64,000 bases of DNA from Dromiciops gliroides (taxonomy: Eukaryota > Chordata > Mammalia > Microbiotheria > Microbiotheriidae): contig NC_057863.1 of the NCBI RefSeq assembly GCF_019393635.1, forward strand, positions 571,446,784-571,510,783, written 5' to 3'. Below, piece by piece: positions 55,016-64,000 of the stretch. Within the stretch, counting starts at the first letter, position 1. Each line of letters opens with the position of its first letter. Both the position numbers and the translations under genes were made by a program. Below the pieces are notes generated by a model. That model was not told where the DNA came from. It saw only the letters and a list, made by a program, of their open reading frames with translations, and did not search any database.

Positions 55016-55494
55016 CTCACTTGAGTTTAATAACATAAATTTTTGTCTACCCAGTTAGCTCAGTTGCATGACTTCCTCCAACTTTGTATAGCAGCACCGG
55101 AGTAGGAGTGGAGATCCAGAATTGGGATTCAGTAAAGAGTGATCAGCAATAGGAGAAGGGAGTGAGATATTCAAGAATACATGAAGAGATAGAAATGAAA
55201 TGATAAACTACATGGTCAAGATTGGGAAGTGAAGGAAGGAAAGTGAGAGCAGGAGTAATGACCTAAAAAATTAGTAAGAGATGTAGAGACTGATGATTGT
55301 TATTAGGGTAAAGAATAAGTTTAGATGGGGTAAGAAATAAAGATGTAATGAGACAAAGCTAAGGACAGATAGGGGAATGGCAGAGTTTTTGATCAAGGAA
55401 ATGGAACCCCAGTATTTAATAGTAATGTTCATGAAGTGACCATCCTTCCCTAACTACTTTAAATTTAACTATCTTGTGATTTTTTTACATCATT

Positions 55495-55627
55495 TATTCT
55501 CTCTCTATATATATATATTTATACACACTATATTGCACACATGTATATACACATGTGTGTAAAACATTATTTTATTTACATACATATATGTGTATATGTG
55601 TGTATGTATATAGTATTGTGATATGTG

Positions 55628-55675
<48 letters not shown>
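55495..55675. repeat. TA/CA-rich simple repeat with (AT)n core
   Basis: Alternating TATATACACA words lead to pure (TA)n at about 55628-55675. Confidence 0.92.
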
Positions 55676-55677
<2 letters not shown>

Positions 55678-55679
55678 TC

Positions 55680-55800
55680 CCCTCATTAAATATGAGCTAC
55701 CTAAGAGTGGGTACCATTCTTTTTTCTCTTTGTATTCACTGTGCCTACCACAGTACTGGCACACAACAGCCACTTAATAAATGCTTACTGATTGGTGTGT
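55680..55800 (+). mobile_element. L2-like 3' end
   Basis: TTGTATTCACTGTGCCTACC then CAGCCACTTAATAAATGCTT then ACTGATTGG is an L2 3' terminus. The (TA)n tract adjoins it upstream. Confidence 0.7.
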
Positions 55801-55826
55801 TGTCTCCTATTAAAAAGTAAGCTCCT

Positions 55827-55967
55827 GGGGCAACTAGGTGCAGCATTGGATAAAGCACCAGGAGGACCTGAGTTCAAATCTAACCTCAGACACTTGACAT
55901 TCACTAGCTGTGTGATCCTGGGGAAGTCACTGAACCCTCATTGCCCTGCAAAAAAAAAAAATAATAA
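55827..55967 (+). mobile_element. tRNA-type SINE with 12-bp internal deletion
   Basis: GGGGCAACTAGGTGCAGCAT to an A12 tail. Relative to its relatives it lacks GGCCCTGGATTC between AAAGCACC and AGGAGGACC. Similar AGTAAGCTCCT and AATAAGTTCCT words flank it. Confidence 0.92.
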
Positions 55968-56055
55968 GTTCCTTCAAAGTAAGGACTACCTTTGCTTTTC
56001 TACTGGTATCACCAATGCTTGGCATATAGTAATCACTTAATAAATGTTTTTTCTT
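55968..56055 (+). mobile_element. L2-like 3' terminus
   Basis: TCCTTCAAAGTAAGGACTAC then CACCAATGCTTGGCATATAG then CACTTAATAAATG. Its copy of the AAGT-CTCCTT segment lies on both sides of the preceding SINE, so the SINE may have split a single L2 end. Confidence 0.6.
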
Positions 56056-56099
56056 TTCATTCATTTATCTCTCTCCTGCGCTCTAGTAGTACATTACTA

Positions 56100-56870
56100 C
56101 CTGTCTATATCTGTCCACCTAACTATCCCACAGGCATCTCCAAATCAACATGTCTTCCATGTAACTTGAATGGAAAATTTCCCCTTAAGTCTGCCCTACA
56201 TCTTAATTGTTGATTCTACTTCCACAACATCCTTCACAGCCTCTCATGTACAATCTTCTCCCCTCTCCACCAATCCTCTACACAGCAGCCAAATTGATAT
56301 TCTTAAAGTATAGTTCTGACTTTGCTTCAAGAAACTTCAATGTTTCCCTGTGGTTTTTTTTTTAGGATAAAATATATAAACCTCCATTTTGGCAGATAAA
56401 GTCTTCTGCAATCTGGCTCTAATCTCTCTTTCCAGAATAAATACACCTTATTGAATTTCATGCACTTAATGTTCAGGCCAAATTGATCTATTTCATTTTC
56501 CCTGAATGAAACATTCCACCTTCAACATCTTTGCCTTTGCATAGGTTACTCTCATGCTTGAAAGGTGCTCCCTCTTCATCTCTTCCTCTTGGAACTGCCA
56601 GGGTCCTTCAAGGTTTAACTCACCCTAAGCCCTTTCCTCATCCCCCTAGTTATTAGTAAGAAAATAAATAAAACACCCTCCCTCAAAATAATTTTGTACA
56701 TAGTTTGCTTTTATTGATCTGTGACCATGTTGCTTCCTCCCAATAAAAGGTAAGAGCCTTGAGAGTGGGGATTATTTTGTTTCTATGTTTGTAACCCCAG
56801 TGCTTGCCAGAGTTATTTACATATAGTAGACACATAAAAATGTTTATTGAACTGAATTGCATTTACTATT
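56100..56870 (+). mobile_element. L2/CR1-like LINE, ORF2 end and 3' terminus
   Basis: CCCACAGGCATCTCCAAATC, ACACAGCAGCCAAATTGATA, GTTCTGACTTTGCTTC, TCTGCAATCTGGCTCTAATC, GCCTTTGCATAGGTTAC, CCTTCAAGGTTTAACTCACC and a terminal TAGTAGACACATAAAAATG follow the family order. This is the longest continuous sense copy in the window, with stops throughout. Confidence 0.75.
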
Positions 56871-56874
56871 AAAA

Positions 56875-57335
56875 AAAAATAAAGTGGGCATTCCAAAGGG
56901 AACAATGTACCAAGAGAGCAAAGGTGGAGACAGACTGTGGAGGGGTAGAGATGAAGTGGACAGGGATGAGGTTATGTGGAGAAATAGCATGGAGGAAATA
57001 CTTTGAGGACACAGACAAGAAAATCACACTGGCTGAGAAAGAATGGATGAGCTGGTTGTGCATCAATGTAAAGAGTACCCAGAAACGGCAAGATCACTAA
57101 TGCATCAAGGCTTCTGTCAACATATGGAAGTCACCTAGTCTGGAAGGAATAAGAGGTGTCTACGATGGGGAGAATAAATAAAGATAAATAATGACAAGGT
57201 AAATTTCAGAAAGCCGTTTGTAAATATATCTTTCGTATTGCTCCTTCATATGGAACCACAGGACATCTGAAATCATGTTACAAACATATCTATTGATAGA
57301 GCCTCACATTTCATCTCTTACGGATTTATGGCAAG
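56875..57335. other. No gene recognised, shares a motif with 58773-58820
   Basis: ACCAAGAGAGCA and GACTGTGGAGGGG near 56907-56945 resemble GCCAAGAGAGCAGAG and GATTGTGGTGGGATGG near 58779-58815. Both lie just after GAATTGAATTG or GAACTGAATTG. It may be an unnamed repeat. Confidence 0.4.
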
Positions 57336-57352
57336 TCATCACACCCTTTTTT

Positions 57353-57501
57353 GTTTGTTTTGCTTTGTTTTGGTGAGGCAATTGGGGTTAAGTGACTTGC
57401 CCAGGGTCACACAGCCAATAAGTATCTGAGGCTGGATTTGAACTCAGGTCCTCCTGACTCCATGGCCGGTGCTCTATCCACTGCGCCACCTAGCTGCCCC
57501 C
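57353..57501 (-). mobile_element. tRNA-type SINE with 16-bp target duplication
   Basis: CATCACACCCTTTTTT is exact on both sides (57337-57352 and 57502-57517). The tail is of the GAGGCAATTGGGG class and the body has ACTCCATGGCCGG. Confidence 0.96.
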
Positions 57502-57773
57502 CATCACACCCTTTTTTAATCGATGATGTTACTTCCTCATTATGCACATTATTTAGATCTCCCGTATCCTAAACTGGTTACTTGTGTGTATTCTTTCCTG
57601 TACTCTTCTTCTTCTTAAGAGTTCTGATCTAGATCTGAACAGGCATGAAGGGTTTTACTCTCTCTGGAATACATATAACATGTGCGAGCCTTCTCTTGTA
57701 ATCAGTTTCAGCCCTTCTGATCTCTTCAGGTATGTGGGCACCAGAGGCAAAATCTTTATTTTGCTGTTATTTT

Positions 57774-57943
57774 GTTTGTTTGTTTGTTTTTTGTTTTGTT
57801 TTGTTTTTGCTGGACAATAGGGGTTAAATGACTTGCCCAGGGTCACACAGCTAGTAAGTGTCAAGTGTCTGAGGCCAGATTTGAACTCAGGTACTCCTGA
57901 ATCCAGGGCCGGTGCTTTACCACTGCGCCATCTAGCTGCCCCC
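57774..57943 (-). mobile_element. tRNA-type SINE with 16-bp target duplication
   Basis: ATTTTGCTGTTATTTT (57758-57773) and ATTTCGCTGTTATTTT (57944-57959) flank it with one mismatch. A (GTTT)n/(GTTTT)n tail precedes GCTGGACAATAGGGG. Confidence 0.95.
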
Positions 57944-57959
57944 ATTTCGCTGTTATTTT

Positions 57960-58460
57960 ATCCTAGATATGGATACAGTTTGCTAAACTAGCTGGTGCAG
58001 GGACCCTTTTCAGCCCCCTATGAACTTCAAAAACTTCTGATCAATAACTATTCAGCTCTTCTTTCTTCCTCTGATTTAGTCAGCATTGTGGACATGCCTG
58101 TTCTATCAGCATTTGGGCAGCAGATAATTTTTCACTTCTGTCTGGCAGGCCCACTGGAGTTGGCCATTGCCTTGGAAGCCTTCATATTTGCTGGCAGCAG
58201 GGAGAATAAAATTTATAGCAGTAAATGGAAGCTGAATTCTCCCACTGGCTTTGTGCTGAACAGCTCAGTGTTGGCCCTTTCTTAATTGTGAAAACAATAT
58301 GTATAAAAATTCTGCATTCATCAGCACTTTCTCATAACCATTTCCATCTGGCCAAAGAGACATGTGGGATGCCTATTTCCATGACTGTATTGTCCCCTAA
58401 GTAAAAAGATAACATGCAGAAGAAGACCTAGGATGACATGAGAAATCTATCCTGAATGAC
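57960..58460. other. No gene recognised, possible conserved non-coding block
   Basis: Repeat-free, high-complexity sequence. At 58190-58300, CAGCAGGGAGAATAAAATTT and CTGGCTTTGTGCTGAACAGC stand out by texture. The 96-codon frame at 57995 has no known domain. Confidence 0.4.
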
Positions 58461-58465
58461 AGATT

Positions 58466-58556
<91 letters not shown>

Positions 58557-58577
58557 TAGATAGATAGATAGATATAG
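58466..58577. repeat. (GATA)n microsatellite
   Basis: About 26 GATA units with two ATATAGA interruptions near the right end. Confidence 0.94.
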
Positions 58578-59069
58578 AGACAGATGGATGACAGAAATAT
58601 TGAACTTATTCAAGAGCTAATTTTGAAAAGTGGGTAGGTTTGAATAGTAGGTAATGAGAAAATCCTCAGCTGTTTGCTTTTGTGTCTTATCCCCTTTGTG
58701 CCTATTAAGCACACTCAGTGGTTAACAGATGCTTGTTGAATTGAATTGACTAGAGCAGATAATCTAGAGGGAATAGCGTGCCAAGAGAGCAGAGAATATA
58801 GATTGTGGTGGGATGGGGTTGGCTAAAACGAATATTGATGACCATACTAGACTATAAGCTCTATTAGGACAGAGATTCTGTTTTATCTAATGATCGTATT
58901 TCTCCTAATACTTAGAATACGTCTCAACACAACACGTCCTCTTTAACTCTTTGGTCAGTTGAATTATCTTCCCTACTAAAGGGTTTCTAGTTGAGAATAA
59001 GGACTGAACCTATGATCTCAATGGTAGAGGGAACTCTTAGATGAGAAAATCCCAACACTAATGAAGGTC

Positions 59070-59240
59070 ATTACCTTGTCTGCAACTCACACAGTCTTAG
59101 AAGGTTGCCTAAACCACTGAGAGGTTGAATAGCTTGCCCAGAGTCACACAGCTAGTTTGTATGTGTCAAAGTCAGGACTTGAAGCAAGGTCTCCCTGATT
59201 TTAAGATGTCATTATTCACCACACCATGAAACCTCCATTT
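59070..59240 (-). mobile_element. Diverged CORE/tRNA-SINE, antisense
   Basis: CACTGAGAGGTTGAATAGCT then TGCCCAGAGTCACACAGCTA then AGGACTTGAAGCAAGGTCTC are antisense blocks of an older SINE than the abundant family. Confidence 0.65.
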
Positions 59241-59324
59241 CTAAGCGATAGAAAATGGTATTAGTAGCTGAACTTGAGGGGGATAAAAGAAATGAAGTGA
59301 GATTGTTTCTGTGTCATAATATCC

Positions 59325-59430
59325 TAGATTTAAGCCTGCTAGTCCAACTTTCTCATTTTATAGGTGAGGAAACTTAGGGCCCAAAGAGTTTGTGACTTGT
59401 CCAAGGTCACATGCAACCAGAAGTGAGTGT
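59325..59430 (-). mobile_element. MIR fragment, antisense
   Basis: TTTTATAGGTGAGGAAACTT, then GGGCCCAAAGAG, then GACTTGTCCAAGGTCACATG. Confidence 0.7.
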
Positions 59431-59990
59431 TAAGGGAAGGGAAGGGTAGGCGAGGATGATAACTCGCCAAGTTGTTGTAAAGATCAAATAATATTTGCAA
59501 ATTTTCAAATGTTATTATGATCCCATTAGTATTTTCATGACAGTTACATCACACTGTTGACTCCTTAAGGTTGAGACCATCTAGAGCCCCTACGTCTTTT
59601 CACATGATGGCTTCTCCAGCCAGATTTTCCCTATTAATAAAATTATATTGTTGGGTTTTTGAACCCACTTTCCAATTTTTACATTTGTCCTTATAACATT
59701 CCATCCTGTTTGATTTGGCCCATAGTTCCAATCTGTCAAGGTCTTTTTTGCCTCTGGTTCTGTCTAATATATTAGTTGCAGATGTCCCTGTCTTTGTGTC
59801 CTTGAAAAGTCCCCTTTAAAGCAAATATATGTACATCAAATTTTATTTCTCCATTAGCTCTTGTTATAAAATCAAAGGAATGTTCTTTTGAGGGATAAAA
59901 GCCTTTTTGAACCAAAGATAAAATATAATTATAAACAATCCAGTAAATCTTTTAAAAATAAATTAAGTAAAAAGTTCATTTATAGATAAT
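59431..59990. other. No gene recognised
   Basis: AT-rich unassigned sequence. ATCAAATAATATTTGCAAAT near 59485 is a short inverted-repeat-like word. Confidence 0.4.
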
Positions 59991-59997
59991 GAAGTTA

Positions 59998-60285
59998 GTC
60001 AAGCATGACGCACACCTGTAGGCCAAGGTATCAGGGGGCTGAGGTTTGTAGATCTCTGAAGCTTGGGAGTTCCTAGCCACAGTAGCCAATTGGGTGTTCA
60101 CATTAGTTCAGCTTTAATAGGGGTGAGCCCCAAGAACTTGGTGGGAGAGGATACCAAGATTCCTAACAAGGGACAGGACAATCCAGGTCAAAAATGGAGT
60201 ACATCAAAGCTTCCATGCCAATGAGTAGAGAGAGAGATTGGGCCCCTAAATTTCCAGACTGGGAGAGACTGGGAAGCCCAATCTT
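59998..60285 (+). pseudogene. RN7SL: 7SL (SRP) RNA pseudogene, nearly full length
   Basis: The copy follows 7SL RNA from end to end. The Alu-domain start is ATGACGCACACCTGTAGGCC, then GGGGGCTGAGG. It continues with ATTGGGTGTTCACATTAG and TTCAGCTTTAATAGGGGTGA, for 7SL GGGTGTCCGCACTAAGTTCGG and following. Next come TTCCTAACAAGGGACAG and CCAGGTCAAAAATGGAG, then TCAAAGCTTCCATGCCAATG followed by AGTAG, for the SRP54-binding helix. It ends at the CCAGACTGGG region. Length is 288 against about 300. Many substitutions rule out a functional gene. An A/T-rich stretch and an 8-bp repeat ATAATGAA (59986-59993 and 60309-60316) suggest retroposition. Confidence 0.9.
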
Positions 60286-60309
60286 TAATTAATTTATTAC
60301 ATGTAAAAA

Positions 60310-60925
60310 TAATGAACTCAGAAAATATGAATCATTGCAATGCCTTATAGTTATTTAAGCTTGTTCATAATAGCTTAAGATCATAAAAGAACAGAATTAA
60401 CACCCTGGCTCAGCATGTTATCTCTCATCTTGGACATAGTAGTAGAAAGCAATCATGTTGATGGACTGAAATAAAGATTTAACTAAGTGAAGCATACTGG
60501 GTTGTAAAGTTATGAAGCTTCTACTAAAAAAATCCCATCACCAATATTCTGTAAACGAATGATATTTAAAAGCACTTATTAACATTTTAATAGTTTCCTA
60601 GTTAATTGACTGACTGATTTACTTGGAAGCCCCGGTTCTATTCTTAGAACTTTGCAGAAGCTGCTAGATTTTAGAAATGAATTGTTTGATCTGTGTAACA
60701 GTTCAAAGTGTGGAGGTCCTGAACAAGCAAGCAATCACATGGCCCAGAGCAACAGTGTAGGAGGCAGGAAGGGTGAAGGAGCAAATCCTCCAAAACATAA
60801 GGACAAGGGAATGTCAGAGTTCTATAAAGTACTGTGTTACATGAGTCTTTGGGTAATAGATGTGTATGTATACAAGGCACCCCAAAAATTTTAGTGTAAT
60901 TTTACACTCTTAAAAAGCTCATTTG
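60310..60925. other. No gene recognised
   Basis: Unassigned sequence. The 80-codon frame at 60652 has no recognisable domain. Confidence 0.45.
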
Positions 60926-60934
60926 TGTCTATAT

Positions 60935-61210
60935 GTGTGCAAATACATATATATATATACACACAAATATATGCTATTAAAGCTTATATATTAAGCATAT
61001 ATGTATACATGCACATAGATATGAATCAACATACAGATCAAGAAGTCTAAGTAAACATGTGTAGAGATACACATAAATACACACATATACTATATATTCA
61101 TATTTGTGTGTATAACACATATACATGCACAACATACATATATGCACACATACATACACCAAACATATGTACACATACACATACATACATATACATGTAT
61201 GCACACACTC
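60935..61210. repeat. TA/CA-rich degenerate simple repeat
   Basis: ACATATAC and CATACACA words without a strict period. Cys/Tyr/His-rich frames on both strands are artefacts. Confidence 0.88.
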
Positions 61211-61925
61211 CCTCATGTAATGGCAACTTTTTGAACGCTGAGTTTCTACTACTCCTGTCCCAAATTCTATTTAGAATCACATCATGTCTTAGTGTGGTCA
61301 CACTGTCATCTGGCAAGTCTGGAGGAGACAGTGTTTTGTTTACCTAAATATTGGGGGGGCGGGAGAACAGTGGGGAAGCACAGGCCCTCCAGGACTCAAA
61401 CAAAAGGTGTGTTCTGGTAACAAGGCCAAAAATATTTGAAATGGAGGGGTGACAGCAGGACAAGAGCTTGAACATGAGGGTCAATAGCAGAAAAGCTGTT
61501 GCTTTGTAGTTAGCTGCTGCTAGAGGAGGAACCAAGTGGAGTGAGGCAGAGGGAAGCTCTCTTGGGCAGGTGTACCAAAGTGCTTTTCAAACTAGAGCCC
61601 TTGATTCAATCTGCATTTCAAGGAAGGTCACACAGATAACTGACATTGCCACTCACCCTGGGCACCTCCTTAAAGGTGACGTGTGAGTCCCCAGGCACAG
61701 AATTGTTGGGAGTACAGAAGCTATTCTGCAGGGGAAGCCCATCCCTTGGGAAGTCTAGCCTGCACCTTTTCCACAAAGCCAACCACCTCCATTCCTTAAT
61801 CCCCTAGAGGAAATGCAAGTGAGAGAAACAGCAGGCAGGAGAATAATAGTAGAAAAAGATGGTCCATAGGAGAGGGGTCAGCTGTTTACTCTTTGGTTGC
61901 TATTTTGTTGACAGCCTATAACGGT
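61211..61925. other. No gene recognised
   Basis: Mixed-composition sequence, including a G7 patch near 61353. No repeat family or coding similarity was recognised. Confidence 0.45.
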
Positions 61926-61937
61926 ATGGAGCATGTC

Positions 61938-62463
61938 CTTTTTTTTTAAGTAACAAACATTTTATTTATAGTTTATTTATAGTTTTTATTTATATTTATT
62001 TATAGTTTTATTTATAATTTTTATCCCTCCTTCCCTGAGGCAGTAAGCAATCAGATGTAGGTTATACATGTAGGATTATGTAAAACACTATGATAATTGT
62101 CATTTTGTATAAGAAAACTTGAGTAAAAGAAAAAAATGAAAGAAAGTGAAAAATGGCATGCTTCAGTCTGTGTTCCATCAATATCAGTTTTTTCTTTGGA
62201 GGTGAATAGTATGTTTTATCAATAGTCCTTTGGGATTGTCTTGGATTATTGTATTGTTGAGAATAGTTAAGTCTTTCACTGTTCTTCAAACAATATTGCT
62301 GTCTCTGTACACAATGTTCTCTTGGTTCTGCTCACTTCACTATACATCAGTTCATACAAGTCTTTCCAGGACTTTCTGAAATCATCCTCCTTGTCATTTC
62401 TTATAGCACAATAATATTCCATCACCATCATATACCACAGCTTGTTTAGCCACTCCCCAGTTG
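61938..62463 (-). mobile_element. 5'-truncated L1 with 11-bp target duplication
   Basis: A T-rich start follows TGGAGCATGTC (61927-61937), which recurs at 62464-62474. Inside are the L1 3'UTR and the last ORF2 codons. The minus-strand frame at about 62276-62460 reads GEWLNKLWYMMVMEYYCAIR and SEVSRTKRTLCTETAIL, the usual L1 ORF2 C-terminus. (TTTAT)n words have grown in the tail. Confidence 0.88.
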
Positions 62464-62474
62464 TGGAGCATGTC

Positions 62475-63200
62475 TTGACTTTTTTATGAACATCTCTGAG
62501 ACTCTTGGTACCCTTCCCTAAGATTTCTGCAGCCATGGTCAATTTTCAGATGTGATAGTGATGGGAAGAACGCTACTGCTGTCACCCTTAATAGGTATTC
62601 ATGCGCTGTCATGCCAGCAAGCCAGAACTCTTTCACATTAATCATAATTTTACCGCAGATGATTTTATAGACAAGAATGGAAGGATTCAAATTTAGTGAT
62701 TTAAATTAAAATAGTGTTTATGTTCCCATTGTTCCAATGACCAATTGTTCTGATGACCAATCTGTACAAGCAGGCTAGAGCAAGCAAACATCAGCAAATT
62801 AAATTCTTTTGGTTCCTCCTTACTGAAGTAAGCGTAATTTTAAATTTCCCTTTTCCCTTTTATTGCTTTACTATTCTTTAGTAGTATGGTCATATTTGTA
62901 GTAGTATATTTGTATATGTGTGTATGTGAGAGACAGACAGTGAGATAGAAACAGAGACAGAGAGAGATTTTGGAATGAATAATTTTAGAGTATCCATCAT
63001 TTTTGTTAAAAGAAGAGAATATAGCTAGAATAAAACCTGGATCATCCCTGAAAAGGACCTGAGTTCTTGGAAAACTAAGGTCCTCCCTGAGGCTCTTGGA
63101 CCTGTGGCTAGTGAGTCATCCATTCTGCTATCTCCTCACACTGGCTACAGTGAATAGAGAAAATACCTGTAAAGGGTTCTACATTCACCTCTGCTGCCAA
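62475..63200. other. No gene recognised
   Basis: Unassigned, with a purine-rich AGACAGACAG and GAGAGAGA patch near 62930-62965. Confidence 0.45.
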
Positions 63201-63204
63201 CTAG

Positions 63205-63400
63205 TTGTTGGTCTTAAAGGTTCCCTTGCCCTATCTTGGTCTTTCTTCATCTATAAAAGGAAAACTCTGGGTTGGATAATCTTCCAAGTGCCTTCCATCA
63301 ATAAAATTCTGTCTGAGTTAATAAATAATAGGAGGATGGCCTTGTCCAGTGGAAAGAACACTGGTCTCCAAGGTCCCTCCTAGTTCTGAAGCCATGGCCC
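63205..63400 (+). mobile_element. MIR fragments, sense
   Basis: GTCTTTCTTCATCTATAAAA, GGTTGGATAATCTTCCAAGT and, further on, TCTCCAAGGTCCCTCC fit the MIR core and 3' region. Two partial copies may be merged here. Confidence 0.55.
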
Positions 63401-63493
63401 TGTGATTCATAGATGGCTGCAAATGCTGCATATTTGCAAAGAACTTTGTGAGACTTTTTACTATTCGTTGCCTCAGCCAAGACTAGGCTTCCC

Positions 63494-63521
63494 TGCTGCC
63501 TGCCTGCCTGCCTGCCTGCCT
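63494..63521. repeat. (CTGC)n microsatellite
   Basis: Six to seven CTGC/TGCC units. Confidence 0.92.
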
Positions 63522-63955
63522 CCCCAGTTTTACCATGAGTGACTTACTTCTCCCCATGTTTTTAAGACACAAGAGAATTACCCATCCATGAGATTTCCAC
63601 TGAAACGCATCGTTTGTGGCATAACTTGGTACTCTTGTTAGCGTCTGAAAAGAACAGGGAGAGAAGAAAGGAAAAACATGCTAGGGTCAGAAGGGGGTAG
63701 AATTCAAAAGACAGGGTGGGTCTCAGATGCTTTCTACATGGCTGCTAGTTCAGCTTTTCTCATTTATTTGACCAGTCAATTCAATCAAACAGTTTCAACC
63801 CCCTTTTTTCCCCCTGCACTGAATTGAACTGTTGTTTGATGAACTAACTGAATCTGTTCGCTCTTGGATTTGGAGTCAAGAAACTGACTCAGTCAGAAAG
63901 ATCAGGGTTCAAATCTGACCTGTGCACTCAGTGGCAGATACAGAGCCAGCTGGTG

Positions 63956-64000
63956 GGTCAGGGGGCAGAGAACTAAATCCAGAGTCAGGAAGATTAAAGT
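63956..64000 (+). mobile_element. Probable SINE start, cut by window end
   Basis: GGTCAGGGGGCAGAGAACTA then ATCCAGAGTCAGGAAGATT resembles the first 45 bp of a tRNA-type SINE. A further fragment with GGGTTCAAATCTGACC lies at 63906-63921. Confidence 0.4.

Larger units (their letters stand above)
51450..55440 (-). mobile_element. L2/CR1-like LINE, antisense, invaded by three SINEs and one L1
   Basis: Antisense L2 blocks occur in order across the interval: GAGAGTATCTAGGAGGAGAT (51503), CAATTAAGAGATTATTGAG (51591), GATTGAAAATTAGAGAAGTG (54472), TAGGATCAAGGGCACATATA (54521), GATCCTCAGCTGAGAGGATG (54697) and TGAGGGCTCACTTGAG (54827). The breaks between them are filled by SINEs (51610-51987 and 54850-55015) and an L1 (about 52130-54400). 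The similar element at 30.1-31.1 kb shares the 51503-51600 blocks. The right boundary is soft. Confidence 0.65.

Noticed and set aside
61350-61370. G-rich patch as a CpG-island promoter
   Set aside because: It is only about 15 bp of G and GC. There is no CpG cluster anywhere in the window.

Overview
The window is repeat-dense, CpG-poor mammalian DNA, and the repeats identify it as marsupial. About 20 copies of a tRNA-type SINE are present. They open with GGGGCAGCTAGGTGGC, carry GACCTGAGTTCAAATC and end in ACTTAACCC plus an A-rich tail. Several L1 families, L2/CR1-like LINEs, MIRs and SINEs with an RTE/BovB-like 3' end accompany them. The long 3' tail typical of the Monodelphis SINE1 family is not seen, so an Australian marsupial, perhaps a dasyurid, is more likely than an opossum. 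The species call is inference.

I recognise no intact host protein-coding gene or exon. The protein-like signals are fossils: L1 ORF1 and ORF2 pieces, L2/CR1 reverse-transcriptase pieces, and a processed RPL35 pseudogene (minus strand, 49253-49624). One RNA-derived fossil is clear: a nearly full-length 7SL (SRP) RNA pseudogene at about 59998-60285. The window therefore looks intergenic or deep-intronic.

Layout. 1-2806: 5' half of an antisense L1 whose remainder lies left of the window. 2.9-8.3 kb: SINEs, L2/MIR pieces, a 224-bp L1 5'UTR fragment with a perfect 16-bp target duplication, and a solo retroviral LTR (7152-7663). 8.35-11.2 kb: an old sense L1. 11.2-20 kb: unassigned DNA with MIRs and a pair of 117-bp direct repeats. 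20-31 kb: L2/CR1, L1 3' ends, SINEs and AT-rich simple repeats. 31.2-33.1 kb: a relatively young 5'-truncated antisense L1 with a 17-bp target duplication. 33-45 kb: old L1 and L2 pieces, microsatellites, and a 171-bp pure pyrimidine tract at 42.4 kb. 45-50 kb: old L1, a DNA-transposon-like repeat, L2 and RPL35P. 51.4-55.4 kb: an antisense L2-like element invaded by three SINEs and an L1. 55.6-64 kb: L2, SINEs, the 7SL pseudogene and a short antisense L1 with an 11-bp duplication.

No genes work together here. The biology is retroposition: L1-type machinery can account for the L1 copies, the SINEs with target duplications, RPL35P and the 7SL copy. Family names come from recognition by eye, without a repeat library, and most boundaries are approximate to 5-30 bp.
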